Of a stretch of 58,686 nt of DNA, positions 18,396-26,327 are shown in pieces. This DNA is from Ruminococcus sp. (GTDB taxonomy: Bacteria; Bacillota; Clostridia; Oscillospirales; Ruminococcaceae), in contig SVNO01000004.1 in NCBI GenBank assembly GCA_015066845.1, positions 1-58,686 of the forward strand, written 5' to 3'. The notes beneath the pieces are model-generated. The model was given only the letters and a program-made list of their open reading frames with translations, was not told the DNA's origin and searched no databases. Position 1 is the stretch's first letter, and the number at the start of each line of letters is the position of its first letter. The position numbers and the translations under genes were made by a program.

Positions 18396-18999
18396 CATAA
18401 ATACCGTTGTATGGTCGAAGCTCCGGCGGCTGTCCAAGTACACACACGCTCACAATATGCCGTTCCAGCAAGAGCTGTGAAAATGCAGCATCCGGCTTTG
18501 AACAGACGATCCCGTCATCCGTCAGCGTAAAGGAAACCTCGCGCAGCGGATAGGAAATGCCAATGCCCAGAGCCTTGACATATGCTTCCTTGAGCGTCCA
18601 CAGCCTTGTGAACAGAAAATCACGATTTTCCGCGCATTCCAGTGCCGCAAGCTCCTGCGGACTGCATACGCGCTGTGCCGTGCGCGGCTTATAGCTGCGG
18701 ATGGATTCACAGTCCGCACCGCATTCATATGCCGAATACAGGCAGATGGCAAGTCCGTCACAGTGGCTCAGATTGAAGCGGATTTCCGGATGTACTGCAA
18801 GGGAGGGCTTGCCGTGTTCCGCAAACAGCAGACGCGGCGGCAGCTCTGTCACGGCAATACCGCGGCTTCTGGCATAGTCCGGCAGTGTGTCGCAGAGCAG
18901 CTCATGCGCAAGATGGTGATGCTGCCGCTTTGCCGAATCCGGCAGCGACCGTGCGTACAGTGTTCCCAATGCCGGCGGAATGGGCAATTGCTGCGTCAT
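18382..18999 (-). CDS. 4'-phosphopantetheinyl transferase, Sfp type
   Basis: A 205-residue enzyme that attaches phosphopantetheine to carrier proteins. The Sfp motifs are visible: IRFNLSHCDGLAICLYS, GADCESI (Mg-binding) and LFTRLWTLKEAYVKALGIGI (WxxKEA). The start codon overlaps the stop of the DtxR-type gene by four bases, so both are one operon on the minus strand. The target may be the fatty-acid ACP or a secondary-metabolite carrier; no NRPS or PKS is in the window. Confidence 0.9.
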   Translation of the reverse strand: MTQQLPIPPALGTLYARSLPDSAKRQHHHLAHELLCDTLPDYARSRGIAVTELPPRLLFAEHGKPSLAVHPEIRFNLSHCDGLAICLYSAYECGADCESIRSYKPRTAQRVCSPQELAALECAENRDFLFTRLWTLKEAYVKALGIGISYPLREVSFTLTDDGIVCSKPDAAFSQLLLERHIVSVCVLGQPPELRPYNGIYAPVV

Positions 19000-19391
19000 T
19001 TTTCCTCCTGCTCCGGCTTGTAGCCCTGTTTGGTCATATAGGCGCGCAGGCGGAGATAGCTCTCCTCGCTGATGACATGCTCAATCTTGCAGGCATCCTT
19101 TTCCGCCGTCACGGCATTGACACCAAGGAACTGCTCGAAAAAATCCGTAATCAGCGTGTGACGCTCGTAGACCTCCACTGCCTTGCGCAGTCCGGCTTTT
19201 GTCAGCCGGACATCACCGTCCTCGGCAATCGTAATCAGCCCCTCCTCGCGCAGTATGCGCATGGCACGGCTGATGCTCGCTTTGGTGTAACCCAGCGCAT
19301 TGGCAATGTCCACCGAACGGACATAGGGATTATTCTGGTGCAGCAGGTATATGGTTTCGAGGTAATCCTCGCCCGATTCATGTAATGACAT
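18996..19391 (-). CDS. DtxR/MntR-family metal-dependent repressor
   Basis: A 131-residue protein with an N-terminal winged helix (SGEDYLETIYLLHQ, VDIANALGYTKASISRAMRIL) and the metal-binding/dimerisation helices (HTLITDFFEQFLGV, DACKIEHVISEESYLRL). It lacks the C-terminal SH3 domain, as in MntR. ATG 19391 has AAAGGGG upstream; the frame extends to 19451 without a ribosome site. It should regulate Mn or Fe transport and possibly the divergent radical SAM gene. Confidence 0.9.
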   Translation of the reverse strand: MSLHESGEDYLETIYLLHQNNPYVRSVDIANALGYTKASISRAMRILREEGLITIAEDGDVRLTKAGLRKAVEVYERHTLITDFFEQFLGVNAVTAEKDACKIEHVISEESYLRLRAYMTKQGYKPEQEEK

Positions 19392-19441
19392 ACTGTGATG
19401 CCCCTTTCTCTTTGCGGCTGTCTGCCGCAGGTTCTCATTCC

Positions 19442-19470
19442 ATTGTAACATATTCCCCCAAAAAAATCAA
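19442..19470 (-). promoter_or_regulatory. Promoter of the DtxR-type/transferase operon
   Basis: On the minus strand: TTGATT (19470-19465), 17-base spacer, TACAAT (19447-19442), about 50 bases before the start codon. Confidence 0.7.
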
Positions 19471-19553
19471 CTACTATTTTCACCACAGCACCCGTGAAGT
19501 ATCGGCAATTCATGAAAAAAGAAAAAATATTATTGATTTTCGATAAAAAGTAC

Positions 19554-19582
19554 TTGACAAATGATAATCCCTGTGATATACT
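19554..19582 (+). promoter_or_regulatory. Promoter of the B12-binding radical SAM gene
   Basis: TTGACA (19554-19559), a 17-base spacer and TATACT (19577-19582). The spacer contains ATGATAATCCCTGTGAT, an AT-rich site that could hold a metal-repressor operator; that part is inference. Confidence 0.75.
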
Positions 19583-19597
19583 GTAAGTACAGGACGA

Positions 19598-19630
19598 GCA
19601 ATGCCGCAGGCGTTTTTTGTGCGGCATTGC
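19598..19630 (+). other. Leader hairpin of the radical SAM gene
   Basis: A perfect 11 bp stem GCAATGCCGCA / TGCGGCATTGC with an 11-base loop, in the 5' leader 27 bases before the start codon. No U-tract follows. Confidence 0.6.
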
Positions 19631-19657
19631 CGATCACATGACAGGGAGGAATGACCT

Positions 19658-20998
19658 ATGTATATCAAGCTGATACAGCCGAAAATGAAACGCCGCCCGA
19701 TGGATACCGACATCAAGCTCCACATGGCACCGCCTTTGGGATTGCTGACGATACTGAATATGCTGCGCGGTAAGCATGAAGTGGTACTGGAAAACGAGAA
19801 TATAGAGGACATCCGCTATGACGACAAGCCCGACCTTGTGGGCATTTCCGTCACGGTGGACACGATGCCGCGCGCTGCGGAGATTGCCGCACGGTTCCGG
19901 TCGCAGGGCATACCGGTTGTCGCAGGCGGCATTCACGTCACCACTGCGTCCCACACCATTCCTCCCGATACGTTTGATGTGCTGTGCATCGGCGCGGCAG
20001 AGGGGACATGGCTGGATATTGTGCGCGACTGTGAAGCCGGAACGCTGCAAAAGGTCTACTGCTGCCGGCAGCCCCTCACGGGCAAGGACATTGTACCGCC
20101 GGCATATGGCAGCGTCAAGCCGGAGCAATATCTCTACTGCAACGTCATTCACACCAGCCGCGGCTGTCCGTTCCGCTGCGATTTCTGCTACAACAGCGGC
20201 AATGAACAAAAGTATGTCAACCGTGAAATTGCCGATGTTATTGCCGATATTCAGGCGGTAAAGTCGAAGCACATCATGTTCATTGATGATAATTTTGCCG
20301 GAAATCCGGCATGGACAAGGCAATTTCTGCAAGCCATCACGCCCATGAAGCTGCGATGGAATGCGGCAGTGTCCATCAATGCGGCATTTGACGAGGAATT
20401 ACTGGATCTGATGCGTGACAGCGGCTGTCAGGGCTTGTTCATCGGCTTTGAGAGCATCAACCCCGATTCCATCAGCGGAGTCCATAAAGTGCAGAACAAG
20501 ACCCAGAGCTATGAAACTGCCATCAAAGCCATCCACGACAGGGGCATTATGATCAACGCAAGCCTTGTATTCGGACTTGATGGCGATACCAAGGAAACCT
20601 TTCAGGCAACGCTTGACTGGATCGTCAAGAACAAAATCGAAACTGTCACTTCCCACATTCTCACCCCCTATCCGGGCACGGCATTGTACGACCGGATGCA
20701 GGCGGAGGGGCGAATTGTGACGGATGACCTGTCCCTGTACAACACCGCGCATGTGGTATTCAAGCCCAAGGGCATGACCGCGCAGGAGCTGTATGACGGG
20801 TATCTGTGGATCTACAGGGAGCTGTACAGTCTGAAAAACATCATCCGCCGCATCCCCGACCATCCCAGACAACGCGCCGCCTTTCTTGCATTCAATCTGC
20901 TGTACCGGAAATTCGGGAAATTTTCCGATTTTCTGTGTAAGAAGATTACCTATCAGAGGATAGGAAGATGGGGAGAGAGGCTGTCGAAATATCTGTAG
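19658..20998 (+). CDS. B12-binding-domain radical SAM protein
   Basis: A 446-residue protein with an N-terminal cobalamin-binding Rossmann-like domain (about 1-140; VGISVTVDTMPRA, VVAGGIHVT). The radical SAM barrel carries CPFRCDFCYN (CxxxCxxC cluster, about residue 170). Similar enzymes (BchE/HpnJ/oxidative cyclase-like) methylate or rearrange lipids and natural products. The substrate is not evident. It is monocistronic or weakly linked to natAB and divergent from the DtxR-type repressor. Confidence 0.85.
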   Translation: MYIKLIQPKMKRRPMDTDIKLHMAPPLGLLTILNMLRGKHEVVLENENIEDIRYDDKPDLVGISVTVDTMPRAAEIAARFRSQGIPVVAGGIHVTTASHTIPPDTFDVLCIGAAEGTWLDIVRDCEAGTLQKVYCCRQPLTGKDIVPPAYGSVKPEQYLYCNVIHTSRGCPFRCDFCYNSGNEQKYVNREIADVIADIQAVKSKHIMFIDDNFAGNPAWTRQFLQAITPMKLRWNAAVSINAAFDEELLDLMRDSGCQGLFIGFESINPDSISGVHKVQNKTQSYETAIKAIHDRGIMINASLVFGLDGDTKETFQATLDWIVKNKIETVTSHILTPYPGTALYDRMQAEGRIVTDDLSLYNTAHVVFKPKGMTAQELYDGYLWIYRELYSLKNIIRRIPDHPRQRAAFLAFNLLYRKFGKFSDFLCKKITYQRIGRWGERLSKYL

Positions 20999-21063
20999 GA
21001 CACTTCTAAAAACCTCCCTCACGGCAGAAATTCTGCTCGTGTTCCGGTTTTTAGAGATGCCCT
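20999..21063. mobile_element. Short copy of the CTCTAAAAACC repeat element (about 65 bp)
   Basis: Inverted ends TTCTAAAAACC and GGTTTTTAGAG enclose TCCCTCACGGCAGAAATTCT and GCTCGTGTTCC. The same flanks enclose a longer interior at 30448-30611, so this is an internal-deletion form joined at a short AATTCT repeat. Confidence 0.7.
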
Positions 21064-21085
21064 GTAACAAGGAGGAATTTACCAC

Positions 21086-21817
21086 ATGAATCACGCACTC
21101 GAAGTGCAGGCACTATCCAAAGCCTACGGAAAAAAGCAAGCCGTAAACGGCGTTTCATTCCAGATTGCCGAGGGAGAAGTATTCGGACTGATGGGCATGA
21201 ACGGCGCAGGCAAAACCACCATCCTGCGTATGCTTGCCACGCTCCTCAAGCCCGACAGCGGTGACGCGCTCATTGCCGGACACAGCATCAAGACACATCC
21301 GGAGCAGGTACGCGCCAATATCTGCTATCTCCCTGACGAAGCCGGCGCATACCGCACCATGACGGGCAGGTATTACCTTGGTTTTATTGCAGGACTCTAT
21401 TTCAAGGAATACGAGCAGCAGCAGGAATGCGTGAAGCTCGGCGAGGAAATCTGCGGTCTGGGTGATGCCCTTGACCGGAAAATTTCCACCTACAGCCGCG
21501 GCATGACCAGAAAACTTGTCCTTGCAAGAACTGTCATGCCCAAGCCCCGTCTTGCCATTCTGGACGAACCCACCAGCGGTCTGGATGTCCTCAATTCCCT
21601 CGACATCCGGAAAACCATCCGCCGCTGTGCACAGGAATTCGGTACGGCATTCCTTCTTTCTTCCCACCATATGCAGGAGGTGCAGAACACTGCTGACCGC
21701 TGCGCCATCATGAAGGACGGTGTGTTCCTTGCAGAGGGAACACCGGCACAGCTGCTTGCCAATTATGAAGCGGCAACAATGGAGGAAGTATTTGAAAGGG
21801 CGGTGAATGGGGTATGA
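21086..21817 (+). CDS. ABC transporter ATP-binding protein (NatA type)
   Basis: A 243-residue ATPase with Walker A GMNGAGKTT, signature YSRGMTRKL and Walker B LAILDEPTSGLD. Its size and partner fit NatA-type exporters. AAGGAGG precedes the ATG. It overlaps the permease gene by four bases. In NatAB systems the transporter exports Na+ or antibiotics; the substrate here is unknown. Confidence 0.9.
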   Translation: MNHALEVQALSKAYGKKQAVNGVSFQIAEGEVFGLMGMNGAGKTTILRMLATLLKPDSGDALIAGHSIKTHPEQVRANICYLPDEAGAYRTMTGRYYLGFIAGLYFKEYEQQQECVKLGEEICGLGDALDRKISTYSRGMTRKLVLARTVMPKPRLAILDEPTSGLDVLNSLDIRKTIRRCAQEFGTAFLLSSHHMQEVQNTADRCAIMKDGVFLAEGTPAQLLANYEAATMEEVFERAVNGV

Positions 21818-23097
21818 TGCACTTACTGCGAAAGGAACTGCGTGAGCTGTGCAACAAGCAGATGATTCTCAGCCTGCTTGGCACGATGCTCCTGATTATC
21901 CTCATGGGCGTTGTCATGACCACCACCATGAGTGAATCCCTCGAAAGCAGCGGGGAACTGCACATCATTGACTGTGATGATACGGAATTCACACGCAGCG
22001 TCATTACCGCTTTAGAGGCGGATGGCTATGATGTGGAGGTATCACCCGTGGTCAAGAGCAACTATGAACTGCTGGAGGAAAACGAGTGGAAAGAAGCCGT
22101 CCTCATTCCGCTGGGCTTTACAGAGAAGGTATTGGAGCAGAAGGTTGCTGGCGAGGTATCCAGCCTGTCCATGCTGACTTCCACCACGTCCATGGACATC
22201 ATGATGTCGGGCAGCACCAGCACGGACGCATTCACTGCAAAGGTCAAAGAGCTGCTGATGACGAAATACCTCGGCGAGGACATGGACTTTCTTGCAAAGC
22301 CCGTGACGGAAACGCCGTGGACATATGCCAACCACGCCGAAGCGCAGGTGGACAGCTATACGCTTGTCAATTCGCTGTCCCTGTTTGACCGTCTGATGCC
22401 GCTGATTCTGTTCATGCTCATTGTACTGACGGCGCAGACGATCATCACAGCAGTGGCAGCGGAAAAGAATGACAAGACGCTGGAAACGCTCCTTGCCTCT
22501 CCCGTACCGCGTTCACATGTCATTGGCGCGAAGATGCTTGCCGCATTGATCGTTGCCATCATTTACGCGCTGTCCTACGGTGCAGGATTCCTTGTGACAA
22601 TGCTCATGACCGTTGATGCAGGCGGTGCAGGGATTGACCTTGGAGAAGCAATGACGGAACTTGCAACGATCAATCAGGCAGTCATGACGCTGGAATTGCA
22701 GATTCCTGCATGGGGCTGGGCACTGGTGATCGTGCAGCTGATCCTGACCATTGGCATTGCCCTGATGGCAGCCATCATTCTGGGCGCACTGGTACAGGAT
22801 GCGAAATCCTCCCAGAATGCGAGCCTGCCGATTCTGGTTTGTGCGATGCTGCCGTATATTCTGTCGATGGTATCGGACATCCGCCAGATGGAGGGCATCA
22901 CGAAAATTCTCATGTACGCGATTCCGTTCACGCACACATTTATTGCCACTTCCTGTCTGCGTTTCCATGATTACGGACTTCTCTGCGGCGGTCTGGTGTA
23001 TCAGGCAGTATTCTTTGCCCTGATGACGGTGGCTGCGCTGAAGCTGTATCAGTCGGATATTCTGTTTATCGGGTTGCCGAAGAAAGTGAAGAAATAA
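21814..23097 (+). CDS. ABC-2 type permease (NatB type)
   Basis: A 427-residue membrane protein. The first segment (MILSLLGTMLLIILMGVVMTT) is followed by a roughly 150-residue outside domain, then about five C-terminal membrane segments. ETLLASPVPRSHVIGAKMLAA is the conserved ABC-2/NatB loop. It is coupled to NatA by ATGA overlap. Confidence 0.88.
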   Translation: MMHLLRKELRELCNKQMILSLLGTMLLIILMGVVMTTTMSESLESSGELHIIDCDDTEFTRSVITALEADGYDVEVSPVVKSNYELLEENEWKEAVLIPLGFTEKVLEQKVAGEVSSLSMLTSTTSMDIMMSGSTSTDAFTAKVKELLMTKYLGEDMDFLAKPVTETPWTYANHAEAQVDSYTLVNSLSLFDRLMPLILFMLIVLTAQTIITAVAAEKNDKTLETLLASPVPRSHVIGAKMLAALIVAIIYALSYGAGFLVTMLMTVDAGGAGIDLGEAMTELATINQAVMTLELQIPAWGWALVIVQLILTIGIALMAAIILGALVQDAKSSQNASLPILVCAMLPYILSMVSDIRQMEGITKILMYAIPFTHTFIATSCLRFHDYGLLCGGLVYQAVFFALMTVAALKLYQSDILFIGLPKKVKK

Positions 23098-23187
23098 CTA
23101 TTTTGCGTGAGTGGGTTTTCTGGTGAGGAAAAATTCCAACTCGCATGACGCTTGCAAGCAGAACGTTATCGCCATTGAACGTGAATT

Positions 23188-23213
23188 ATCCCCCTCGTTT
23201 TTGCGAGGGGGAT
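23188..23213 (+). terminator. Intrinsic terminator after the NatAB-type operon
   Basis: Perfect 10 bp stem ATCCCCCTCG / CGAGGGGGAT, six-base loop, followed by TTTTTTG. It lies 90 bases after the permease stop. Confidence 0.88.
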
Positions 23214-23284
23214 TTTTTGTCCGTATACTCATCCGAGAATGGGGGATAGGGGACAGTATAACAGTATATTTATCAGTAAATCTA

Positions 23285-23313
23285 TTGACATTTCCGCTGT
23301 TTTGGTGTATACT
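23285..23313 (+). promoter_or_regulatory. Promoter of the toxin-antitoxin operon
   Basis: TTGACA (23285-23290), 17-base spacer, TATACT (23308-23313), 19 bases before the antitoxin start. GGAGGTGG sits between, giving a very short leader. Confidence 0.85.
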
Positions 23314-23332
23314 ATAATTGGAGGTGGATGGT

Positions 23333-23653
23333 ATGAATATTATTAACGCACTTGAAAATACAATTCCGATTTCCCAGTTCAACCGTGGTTTAGCCGGAAA
23401 AATTTTCAGCGAAGTAAGACAATCCGGTGCAAAGGTTGTGATGAAGAACAATTCCCCCGAATGCGTCCTGCTTTCGCCGGAGGAATATGTCCGCCTGATG
23501 GATGAGGTCAATGACGCAAGGCTTCTGCTGCTTGCAGCACAACGGATGGAGCAATATGACGCAGAATCCGTTATTCCGGCGGATGCTGTACAGTCCGGAC
23601 TGGGCATTACAGACGCGGAGCTGGACGAAATGGACGAGGTGGAATTTGAATGA
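23333..23653 (+). CDS. Antitoxin, Phd/YefM type
   Basis: A 106-residue protein with the Phd/YefM N-terminal fold (ALENTIPISQFNRGLAGKIFSEVRQSG, VVMKNNSPECVLLSPEEYVRLMDE). The acidic C-terminal tail would wrap the toxin. ATG 23333 follows GGAGGTGG at good spacing. It overlaps the toxin gene by four bases (ATGA), the normal antitoxin-first arrangement, and probably autoregulates the promoter at 23285. Confidence 0.87.
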   Translation: MNIINALENTIPISQFNRGLAGKIFSEVRQSGAKVVMKNNSPECVLLSPEEYVRLMDEVNDARLLLLAAQRMEQYDAESVIPADAVQSGLGITDAELDEMDEVEFE

Positions 23654-23979
23654 AATGGGAGATATTCTATCTGCCGGAAGCGCAAAAAGACCTGCAAGCA
23701 CTGGATGGAAGCCAGCGCAAGCTGATTCTCAAGGCATTACAGAAAGTCCAGCAGAACCCCCTGTCCATTTATGATGGCGGTTATGGAAAGCCGCTTGGAA
23801 ATAAGAGTGGAAACGATTTAACGGGCTTTCTGAAAGTCAAATTGAAAGCCTGCGGACTTCGTATTGTCTATAAGCTGATACAGGTGGACGATGCCATGCT
23901 GATCGTTGTCATTGGTGCTCGTGAGGATGCAGCGGTCTATGAAATTGCGCAGAAACGAATCAAAAAACATGAATTATAA
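23650..23979 (+). CDS. Toxin, RelE/ParE superfamily
   Basis: A 109-residue protein: KWEIFYLPEAQKDLQALDGSQRKLILKAL, then GKPLGNKSGNDLTGFLKVKL, then LRIVYKLIQVDDAMLIVVIGARED. This is the RelE/ParE fold with the usual GLR-IVY strand. A ribosome-dependent mRNase is the most likely activity. It is followed by a duplicated terminator hairpin and repeat element B. Confidence 0.88.
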   Translation: MKWEIFYLPEAQKDLQALDGSQRKLILKALQKVQQNPLSIYDGGYGKPLGNKSGNDLTGFLKVKLKACGLRIVYKLIQVDDAMLIVVIGAREDAAVYEIAQKRIKKHEL

Positions 23980-23985
23980 TGAGAA

Positions 23986-24008
23986 AGACCAGCCCCCACG
24001 GCTGGTCT
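23986..24008. terminator. Bidirectional terminator hairpin, left copy (target duplicate B)
   Basis: Stem AGACCAGCC / GGCTGGTCT, loop CCCAC, 6 bases after the toxin stop. An identical 23-base copy lies at 24171-24193. Confidence 0.85.
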
Positions 24009-24170
24009 CAGTCTGTCGAAAAAGTCTTTTTCTGGGGTTAGCACCCCAAGGCTGCCCCCACCCCAACCCCTCCCCCAACGGGGGAGGGGCTATATTTCGG
24101 GGACTTCGTCCCCGAACCCCTTGTGCGGAGCTATCGCTCGGCGTTTGATTTTAGGTTTTTCTACAAGCTG
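24009..24170 (-). mobile_element. Terminator-targeting repeat element, copy B (162 bp)
   Basis: Ends are CAGTCTGTCGAAAAA and, read inward from the right, CAGCTTGTAGAAAAA (12 of 15 match). Inside: CTGGGGTTAGCACCCC, a C-rich tract, GGGGGAGGGGCTATATT, and GGGGACTTCGTCCCC. No protein is encoded. It lies exactly between two identical 23-base hairpins, between convergent genes. Strand is arbitrary; same orientation as copy A. Confidence 0.85.
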
Positions 24171-24193
24171 AGACCAGCCCCCACGGCTGGTCT
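24171..24193. terminator. Bidirectional terminator hairpin, right copy (target duplicate B)
   Basis: Identical to 23986-24008 and followed by GTTTT on the plus strand. On the minus strand it lies 7 bases after the stop of the histidine phosphatase gene, so it probably ends that transcript. Confidence 0.85.
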
Positions 24194-24200
24194 GTTTTCA

Positions 24201-24746
24201 TCACTTTTCCCCGAATTCATACTCCCTCAGTTCACAATTCCCCATAAAGAACCCCATGAACCGTTCCACCGTCATGTCGTGGAAATAACTGTCGATCACG
24301 CGGCAGATGCCCCCATGACAGACAAGCAGGACATTTTCGTCCGGATACAGGCGTTTTACATCGTCAAGCACATTGTAGGTGCGCTGTACAACCTGAAAGA
24401 CCGACTCGCCGCCGTCCGGCATTTTTACACCGAATTCTGCCTTCGTTTCCGCAAAGCCCTCTGTGAATCTGTCCTTGCCCTCAAAACTGCCGTAATCCCA
24501 TTCCGTCAGCCGCGCATCCGTCTGCACCGGCAGTCCGAGCGCGTCCGCCACAATCTGTGCTGTCATCTGCGCGCGCCGCAGAGGGGATGCGATAATTCGC
24601 TGAATATCGCCGCATTCCTTTGCCCTTGCCGCAAGCTCCTGTGCCTGTGCAATGCCCTTTTCTGTGAGCAGTACGTCCGTTACACCGCTGATGCGGTTTT
24701 CTGCATTGAATTCCGTTTCACCATGTCGTGTCGCGTATACTTTCAT
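24201..24746 (-). CDS. Histidine phosphatase family protein (phosphoglycerate-mutase-like)
   Basis: A 181-residue protein with the catalytic RHGETEFN at residues 8-15, the second-half SPLRRAQMTAQ and VCHGGICR. The fold covers CobC, GpmB and PhoE-type phosphatases, so the substrate cannot be named. AAGGAGGAC precedes the ATG. It converges on the toxin-antitoxin pair. Confidence 0.87.
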   Translation of the reverse strand: MKVYATRHGETEFNAENRISGVTDVLLTEKGIAQAQELAARAKECGDIQRIIASPLRRAQMTAQIVADALGLPVQTDARLTEWDYGSFEGKDRFTEGFAETKAEFGVKMPDGGESVFQVVQRTYNVLDDVKRLYPDENVLLVCHGGICRVIDSYFHDMTVERFMGFFMGNCELREYEFGEK

Positions 24747-24761
24747 TATGTCCTCCTTTTA

Positions 24762-24796
24762 GGGCAATACCGCGCTGCGCCGCAGACGGTCTTGCC
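24762..24796. repeat. Short palindromic repeat related to the GGCAATACCGC family
   Basis: GGCAATACCGC at one side and GACGGTCTTGCC at the other, with CGCTGCGCCGCA between, resemble the two ends of the element at 51188-51361 collapsed together. It lies in the 76-base gap between two minus-strand genes. Confidence 0.45.
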
Positions 24797-24822
24797 TATG
24801 TATGGAGGGATGCTCCCTCCGA

Positions 24823-25260
24823 TTACCCGAAACAATAGTAAATTACCCCATATACCACGGATGCCGTGCAGCCATACAGGATGACAGGGCCGGCAATCGT
24901 GAAAATTTTTGCACCCACGCCGAGAATAAACCCCTCCGTCTTTGCCTCCAGCGCACTGGATGCAATCGCATTGGCAAAGCCTGTGATGGGCACGAGCGTT
25001 CCTGCGCCTGCATATCGTGCAAGCTGCTCATACACCCCAAACCCCGTCAGCAATGCACTGCACCCGACAAGCGTAATGGATGTCCATGCCGCTGCCGTGT
25101 CCTGTTCCAGTCCAAGCCCCGTGTAGAGCGTCAGAAGCAGCTGCCCGACAGTACACAGCAAGCCGCCGACCAGAAATGCCATGGGAATGTTCCGCCAGCT
25201 TTTCGAGGGCGGTGCTGCGTGTTTTTGCAGCGTTTGGTATTCCTCCGGTGACAGTTTCAT
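24823..25260 (-). CDS. spoVAC: Stage V sporulation protein AC (SpoVAC)
   Basis: A 145-residue membrane protein of the SpoVAC/SpoVAEb family. The signature segments AFLVGGLLCTVGQLLL, GAGTLVPITGFANAIASSALE and GFILGVGAKIFTIAGPVILYG are near-diagnostic for SpoVAC. In spore formers it is part of the channel moving dipicolinic acid, and spoVAC is followed by spoVAD and spoVAE; here neither neighbour is present. The start could be ATG 25260 or 25272; spacing to GGTGAG favours 25260. Confidence 0.88.
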   Translation of the reverse strand: MKLSPEEYQTLQKHAAPPSKSWRNIPMAFLVGGLLCTVGQLLLTLYTGLGLEQDTAAAWTSITLVGCSALLTGFGVYEQLARYAGAGTLVPITGFANAIASSALEAKTEGFILGVGAKIFTIAGPVILYGCTASVVYGVIYYCFG

Positions 25261-25577
25261 CTGTCTCACCATCCTTTCGGAGGCAGTATGCCCAAATGAC
25301 GGTGAAATATTCCTGTTTACGATTTGTTCATTGTAAATTTCTGTGCACTGTGCTATAATAAATATAGCATATTTTTTGAAAAACTGCAAGTTTTTTGGGG
25401 AATTTTACCAATCCATTTTATTCTGACAAACAAAGTCTGTCAGCGTAAAGCCAACAAAGTTCCCGAAAAATAGCCATTGCCTCGCTTTGCGGTGGATGGG
25501 GCAGTTACAGGGGTATTAACTCCTGAAAAAGACTTTTTCGACAAGCTGAAGAAGCATCATCCGGTTTTCGCTTTTAC
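25261..25577. other. Non-coding gap with a decayed repeat element
   Basis: Contains a small CTGACA/TGTCAG hairpin (about 25422-25442) and a degenerate copy of the terminator-associated repeat (separate entry). AT-rich bases near 25345-25385 probably carry the minus-strand spoVAC promoter. No gene is seen. Confidence 0.55.
25488..25551 (+). mobile_element. Decayed copy D of the terminator-targeting element
   Basis: GGATGGGGCAGTTACAGGGG, then TATTAACTCCTGAAAAAGAC and TTTTTCGACAAGCTG, match the right half of copy C (32820-32874) in the same orientation. The left half and the flanking hairpins are not recognisable. Confidence 0.6.
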
Positions 25578-25609
25578 TTAAGGTTGATTTAAGGATTTTC
25601 TGCTATAGT
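25578..25609 (+). promoter_or_regulatory. Direct-repeat operator and promoter of the two-component system
   Basis: Two TTAAGG hexamers start 11 bases apart (25578 and 25589), the spacing used by OmpR/PhoB-type regulators. The second ends nine bases before TATAGT (25604-25609). This suggests an activated, probably autoregulated promoter with the repeats replacing a good -35 box. Confidence 0.65.
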
Positions 25610-25651
25610 GATATTATGGGATATTTTCACCATTATAAGGAGGGAATTGTC

Positions 25652-26326
25652 ATGAAAATTCTGGTTGTAGAGGATGAAATCGCGCTGGCAGAAGCACTCA
25701 GCGAGATTCTCAAGCGCAATAAATACAATGTCGATGCCGTATATGACGGTGACGATGGGCTTTCCTATGCCATGACGGGCATTTATGACTGCATCATTCT
25801 CGACATCATGCTTCCGAAAATGAACGGCATTGACGTGCTGCGCATTCTCCGGAGAAAACATATTTCTACCCCCGTCCTGCTCCTGACAGCAAAATCCGAG
25901 GTGGAGGATAAAATCAACGGACTCGACAGCGGCGCGGATGATTTCCTCACCAAGCCCTTTATCACCGGAGAATTGCTCGCGCGCGTCCGCGCCCTCACAA
26001 GAAGAAAGGGCGAGGTAATTACCGACCAGTTCACATTCGGCGATATCGCACTCAACAAAACCACGTTCAGCCTCAGCCGCGAGGGACAGTTTGTCAAGCT
26101 TAGCCTGAAAGAATTCCAGATTATGGAAATGCTCATTGCCAATCCCCGACAGCTCATCCCAAAAGAACGATTTATCGAGAAAATCTGGGGCTATGAGAGC
26201 GATATTGAATATAACAATGTCGAGGTCTACATCTCTTTCCTGCGCAAAAAACTCAGCGCGATCGAATCCACAGTAACCATCCGGACAGCCCGTGGCGTGG
26301 GATATTTCCTGGAAGGCGGCGATTGA
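25652..26326 (+). CDS. OmpR-family response regulator
   Basis: A 224-residue regulator. The receiver domain has the acidic pair in VVEDE, phospho-acceptor Asp51 in IILDIMLPKMNG and the switch Lys in TKPF. The C-terminal winged helix ends in VEVYISFLRKKL and TIRTARGVGYFL. ATG 25652 follows AAGGAGGG; upstream in-frame starts lack a ribosome site. One base separates its stop from the sensor kinase start. Confidence 0.93.
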   Translation: MKILVVEDEIALAEALSEILKRNKYNVDAVYDGDDGLSYAMTGIYDCIILDIMLPKMNGIDVLRILRRKHISTPVLLLTAKSEVEDKINGLDSGADDFLTKPFITGELLARVRALTRRKGEVITDQFTFGDIALNKTTFSLSREGQFVKLSLKEFQIMEMLIANPRQLIPKERFIEKIWGYESDIEYNNVEVYISFLRKKLSAIESTVTIRTARGVGYFLEGGD

Positions 26327-26327
26327 T

